Assembly: GCA_026387165.1 (NCBI GenBank)
Contig: JAPLMG010000072.1
Location: 1 to 17,047, forward strand
Origin: Candidatus Omnitrophota bacterium
Lineage (GTDB): Bacteria; Omnitrophota; Gorgyraeia; 2-01-FULL-45-10
Length of the DNA: 17,047 nucleotides
Direction: 5' to 3'
Below the pieces are notes generated by a model. That model had not been told where the DNA came from. It did no database searches and worked only from the letters and a program-made list of their open reading frames with translations. The translations under genes and the position numbers were made by a program. Of the stretch, positions 14,227-17,047 are shown in pieces. Numbering within the stretch: the stretch's first letter is position 1; each line of letters begins with the position of its first letter.

Positions 14227-14309
14227 AGATTGCTTCGCTCACCTAAAGGTTCGTTCGCAATGACGAAAAGCGTCATTGCGAGGTTGCCGTAGGCAACCGA
14301 AGCAATCTC
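14226..14309 (+). repeat. Multi-stem palindrome of the CGTCATTGCGAG family
   Basis: GAGATTGCTTCG (14226-14237) is perfectly inverted as CGAAGCAATCTC (14298-14309). Inside are CGCAATGACG (14256-14265) with CGTCATTGCG (14271-14280), and GGTTGCC with GGCAACC (about 14283-14299). The first base is the last base of the tatD-radical SAM stop codon. It belongs to the same family as 5841-5905 and may act as a transcript-end or processing structure between this gene and the protease gene. Confidence 0.87.
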
Positions 14310-14323
14310 AACATTACAGATAT

Positions 14324-15367
14324 ATGGATAAATTTATAAATTTTATTCGAAAGGAACGTTTATATATACTCATCTTTATATTCGTCCTTCTTTTTAATGC
14401 TGTCATCTTATCGCGCGGCGGGAATAAGGTTAAAATGGGGCTGCAGGTCACGACACGGGCCCCGGCATTTGAAGATCAGGAGATCAAAAAGCGCGAGATG
14501 GAGAAGCTGCTTGCCAAGAATGAAGGCCTCTCTATGATATTCGGTTTAGTTTCGTTTCTCATAATGGGCATAATGCTGTTGGGTATGATCATAGATATCA
14601 TTATTTTACCCATGATATTGACGGGGAGGTTCGACATCCGCTGTTTAAGCCCTCCTCAGGCGAAGTGGAATATATGGGACGTATGCAAAGTGGTGATCCT
14701 ATTCCTGTTCTTCGGGTACATGTTGATCCTTTCGGAGACATTCCTCTCGAGGATCTTTCCTGTATTCAAGACCGATAATTTCAGAATGATGGTAAACTCG
14801 TCCATTCTCGACGCCCTGGCGGCCGTATTTATCATATACTTTACCGTCATTCAGCATAAAGAACCTTTGGCGGCGCTTGGCATATCGGCCAGGAACTTTT
14901 TGAAGAATGTATTTTACGGCGTTATCGGATATATAGCGCTGATCCCTGTCCTTATACTGATGCTGGTGATCATCGCAGGTTTAATCAATATAACCAAGTA
15001 CGCGCCCGAGAGACAACCCGTCGTAGAACTATTCTTAAAAGAGAAGGGGGCGGCATTCCTCACATATTCGAGCCTCTTCGCGGCTATAATCGGGCCGGTG
15101 ACCGAGGAGCTCTTCTTCAGGGGTTTTTTGTATAGCGCCCTAAAAAAATATATAGGTATTTTTTGGGCCATGACGGCGACTGCAGGTCTGTTTGCGGCCC
15201 TGCACGCGCATATAGTGGGATTCTTTCCTATAATGGCGCTCGGAATGCTGCTTGCCTATATTTACGAGAAGACGGGTACTCTCGTATCGTCCGTTACCGT
15301 TCACATGATCCATAACTTGAGTATGGTGGTCCTGGTGTTTTTAGTTAAACAGATCGGTATAATATAG
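14324..15367 (+). CDS. CPBP-family intramembrane metalloprotease (Abi domain)
   Basis: A 347-residue polytopic membrane protein of the CPBP family (CAAX protease and bacteriocin-processing type, Rce1-like). Hydrophobic segments lie at about 12-30, 68-99, 119-137, 160-177, 195-222, 247-258, 280-298, 300-315 and 323-343. The three family motifs are present: EELFFRG (Glu261, Glu262, Arg266), FAALH (290-294) and HMIHN (327-331), which supply the catalytic glutamate and metal-binding residues. The substrate is unknown. The open frame extends 16 codons upstream to a TTG at 14276, but those codons are palindromic repeat, so the ATG at 14324 is chosen. No strong ribosome binding site is seen. DUF362 follows after 20 bp. 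Confidence 0.9.
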   Translation: MDKFINFIRKERLYILIFIFVLLFNAVILSRGGNKVKMGLQVTTRAPAFEDQEIKKREMEKLLAKNEGLSMIFGLVSFLIMGIMLLGMIIDIIILPMILTGRFDIRCLSPPQAKWNIWDVCKVVILFLFFGYMLILSETFLSRIFPVFKTDNFRMMVNSSILDALAAVFIIYFTVIQHKEPLAALGISARNFLKNVFYGVIGYIALIPVLILMLVIIAGLINITKYAPERQPVVELFLKEKGAAFLTYSSLFAAIIGPVTEELFFRGFLYSALKKYIGIFWAMTATAGLFAALHAHIVGFFPIMALGMLLAYIYEKTGTLVSSVTVHMIHNLSMVVLVFLVKQIGII

Positions 15368-15387
15368 AGAGAATTTGTGGATAATTT

Positions 15388-16491
15388 ATGGCAAGAGTTG
15401 TGTTGGTCAGGTGCGAGAGTTACGATACAGGTAAAGTCTTCGATGCCGTAAAAAGGTCTGTCGACCTGCTCGGCGGGATCGAAGCGTTTGTCAAGCCGGG
15501 TATGAAGGTGCTGCTGAAGCCGAACCTTCTTTCGGCGCGCTTGCCCGAAGATGCCGTTGATACGCATCCGGAAGTCGTCAGGGCGGTCGTCCGTCTTGTA
15601 AAAGGCGCCGGCGCCGTACCTTTTATAGGCGACTCTCCGGGCGGGTTTGGAAAGAATATAGGCGAGATATTCGAGAAGTCGGGTATGAAAAGAATAGCCG
15701 ATGAGGAAGGCGTTCGGCTCGAGGCCTTCACGACGTCCAAATTTGTGAATGGCATACCTATAGCCCGCCAGATATTTGATTCCGACCGCGTTATTTCGAT
15801 ACCCAAATTCAAGACTCACTCCGTTACGGTATTGACGGCTGCCGTCAAAAATATGTTCGGATCCGTGGTGGGCCTTTATAAGGCCGAGTGCCATTCGCGC
15901 TCACCCAAAGAGGAAGATTTTTCCGGGATCATTGCCAGGGTTTATTCTATAACGAAGCCTCATCTTACGGTAGTGGACGGGATCATCGCGATGGAAGGTG
16001 ACGGCCCGTCGTCGGGCGTTATAAGGAAGATGGATCTTATCACCGCAAGCGAAGACGCGGTTGCCATAGATTCATGTCTTGCGAAGATCATGGGTGTGGA
16101 GCCGCTTGATATACTCGTTACAAAGGAAGCTTATAAAAATAGGCTGGGCGAGGCGGATCTTTCAAAGATAGAGATCTTAGGGGAAGGCCTCGATGCTTTT
16201 GTCGCCAAAGATTTTAAATTGCCTCAGACGACGCCCTTAAAATATTTACCAAAGAGCGTTATATCCTCTGTCGCGTCTTTAATAAGGTTTAAGCCGTATA
16301 TAGATAACGCGGCCTGCAGGAGATGCAATCTTTGCAAGCTGACGTGTCCGGTAGATTGTATCGAGATAGAGAAGAGGCGTTGCTCGATCGATTACAAAAA
16401 ATGCACCAGGTGCCTGTGCTGCCACGAGGTCTGCCATTACAGGGCGGTCAGCATCAAGCGCAATCTTCTTACTAAAATGGTGTGGGGATAA
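15388..16491 (+). CDS. DUF362 protein with a C-terminal 2[4Fe-4S] ferredoxin domain
   Basis: Residues 1-290 match the DUF362 family (KPNLL at 44-48, DTHPEVVRAVVR, GDSPGG at 81-86, IPKFKTHSVTVLTAAVKNMFG at 138-158, VVDGIIAMEGDGP at 195-207). The biochemical role of this family is not established. Residues 305-355 form a bacterial-type ferredoxin with Cys310, 313, 316 and 320 followed by Pro, and Cys339, 342, 345 and 349, so two 4Fe-4S clusters are expected. No signal peptide is seen, so it should be cytoplasmic. A redox function is inferred from the clusters only. It follows the CPBP gene by 20 bp and is probably co-transcribed with it. Confidence 0.9.
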   Translation: MARVVLVRCESYDTGKVFDAVKRSVDLLGGIEAFVKPGMKVLLKPNLLSARLPEDAVDTHPEVVRAVVRLVKGAGAVPFIGDSPGGFGKNIGEIFEKSGMKRIADEEGVRLEAFTTSKFVNGIPIARQIFDSDRVISIPKFKTHSVTVLTAAVKNMFGSVVGLYKAECHSRSPKEEDFSGIIARVYSITKPHLTVVDGIIAMEGDGPSSGVIRKMDLITASEDAVAIDSCLAKIMGVEPLDILVTKEAYKNRLGEADLSKIEILGEGLDAFVAKDFKLPQTTPLKYLPKSVISSVASLIRFKPYIDNAACRRCNLCKLTCPVDCIEIEKRRCSIDYKKCTRCLCCHEVCHYRAVSIKRNLLTKMVWG

Positions 16492-16700
16492 ATTTTTCGC
16501 TTCAAGCGGCAGGCGGCGTAACCTGCGGTGGCCGCTTTCCGCGGACATAAATTTGGATTAGGCATTATACATGTCCAAATTAGTGTTTTACCCTCGACGG
16601 AAAAGGCATTTTGAGATTCGATCTTTGCATACCCCTAACCCTATCCGGTTTTAATAAAAAAACCTGATGCCCACTGCTTTTCTATAGCCTTGTGGGCTTG

Positions 16701-16763
16701 CCCTCTCCCCTAAAGGGGAGAGGGGATTTCCTCATAATTTCCTCTCCCCCAAAGGGGGAGAGG
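16701..16763 (+). repeat. Pair of GC-rich hairpins, same family as 10958-11238
   Basis: CCCTCTCCCC/GGGGAGAGGG (16701-16710 and 16715-16724, TAAA loop) and CCTCTCCCCC/GGGGGAGAGG (16741-16750 and 16754-16763, AAA loop) are both perfect. They are followed by TTAAGGTGAGGGGG, as at the end of the array at 11238. They sit at the centre of the nested inverted-repeat element. Confidence 0.85.
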
Positions 16764-16827
16764 ATTAAGGTGAGGGGGAAATTGTGCTAATTTGGACAGC
16801 AGTGATTAGGCATCCAAATTTATTCGG

Positions 16828-16906
16828 AAAGAATTTTTACAAAAATTTAGCTTCTTTGAGGAATCTAAATTTTTTGCTGTACCGCCATAAGGTGTAAAAA
16901 TTCTTT
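16828..16906 (+). other. Long AT-rich hairpin
   Basis: AAAGAATTTTTACA (16828-16841) is perfectly inverted as TGTAAAAATTCTTT (16893-16906). Inside it AAAAATTTAG (16841-16850) pairs with CTAAATTTTT (16865-16874). If transcribed it would form a strong branched structure. It lies in the right half of the nested inverted-repeat element only, with no matching hairpin on the left. Confidence 0.65.
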
Positions 16907-17019
16907 AACGCCGCTTCAGGCGTATCCACCGCAGGTTACGCCATTGTCAGTAAGCGAAAAATTACTCAAAGAGGGATAGGAAATTTTTACGGGTGACGCG
17001 GGTGAACCTTTTGGTGGAT

Positions 17020-17047
17020 ATGGCTCGCGGTAAAAAGACTGGCGGCT
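17020..17047 (+). CDS. Possible start of a new gene, cut by the window edge
   Basis: ATG at 17020 opens a frame reading MARGKKTGG to the end of the window. This resembles the start of small phage- or plasmid-type proteins beginning with GKKTGGRKKGTPNK-like sequence, an association made from memory. The ribosome binding site is poor (GGTGG only two bases before the ATG), and the frame is also open upstream of the ATG. Only nine residues are visible, so this is a weak call. Confidence 0.3.

Larger units (their letters stand above)
16491..16963 (+). repeat. Nested inverted-repeat element of about 470 bp, non-coding
   Basis: Three layers of inverted repeats share one centre. Outer: AATTTTTCGCTT (16491-16502) with AAGCGAAAAATT (16952-16963). 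Next: GGCGTAACCTGCGGTGG (16515-16531) with its perfect 17-bp inverse (16926-16942). Inner: TAAATTTGGAT (16548-16558) with ATCCAAATTTA (16812-16822), and GTCCAAATTAG (16573-16583) with CTAATTTGGAC (16787-16797). No open frame of note lies inside. The layout is like a miniature inverted-repeat element. No clear target-site duplication is visible. The left end overlaps the last base of the DUF362 stop codon. This region and the following bases contain no other gene that I see. Confidence 0.75.

Noticed and set aside
14276..14323. Upstream start (TTG) for the CPBP protease
   Set aside because: The 16 extra codons are the palindromic repeat. The ATG at 14324 gives the expected short cytoplasmic N terminus before the first membrane segment.
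15301..15894. 197-codon open frame on the minus strand
   Set aside because: It lies opposite the DUF362 gene and the end of the CPBP gene, both of which have clear family motifs. The peptide has no recognisable features.
1..17047. tRNA or rRNA genes
   Set aside because: I scanned by eye for T-loop (GGTTCGA-type) and acceptor-stem patterns and for conserved rRNA segments and found none. A tRNAscan run would be decisive.

Overview
The window looks like a chromosomal piece of an uncultivated bacterium, most likely of the Omnitrophota (former OP3) type. This is inference. It rests on a secreted 1648-residue protein with an Omnitrophota-like N terminus and C-terminal domain, on a tmk-holB-yaaT-metG-tatD gene order like the conserved one around Firmicutes yaaT, and on many small palindromic repeats of the kind seen in environmental genomes. 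All genes I support lie on the + strand.

Region 1 (1-5620) is a housekeeping operon: cysS (cysteinyl-tRNA synthetase, 5' end in a different frame), tmk (thymidylate kinase), holB (DNA polymerase III delta' subunit), yaaT (PSP1 family) and metG (methionyl-tRNA synthetase). Genes overlap or are tightly spaced, which points to co-transcription and translational coupling.

Region 2 (5621-11369) holds a repeat-rich leader with a strong promoter followed closely by an intrinsic terminator (a candidate small RNA or attenuator), then one very large gene for a secreted protein of unknown function (5984-10930), then a 280-bp array of GC-rich hairpins with an exact 52-bp tandem duplication.

Region 3 (11370-14226) is an AbiEi/AbiEii type IV toxin-antitoxin pair with its own sigma-70 promoter. 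It runs directly (2 bp gap) into a fused TatD nuclease-radical SAM gene. tatD would be expected next to metG, so the giant gene and the toxin-antitoxin pair appear to have been inserted into a conserved operon.

Region 4 (14227-16491) encodes a CPBP-family intramembrane protease and a DUF362 protein with two 4Fe-4S clusters. Region 5 (16492-17047) is non-coding and highly palindromic: nested inverted repeats enclose more GC-rich hairpins, and a possible new gene starts at the edge.

The strongest pattern in the window is that repeats sit in frame inside essential genes. Palindromic elements are translated in tmk, holB and tatD, and 7-bp tandem repeats are translated in holB, metG and tatD. They appear at N termini, C termini or loop-like positions. 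The other main anomaly is the cysS 5' end, whose correct reading needs a -1 shift at a run of eight A.
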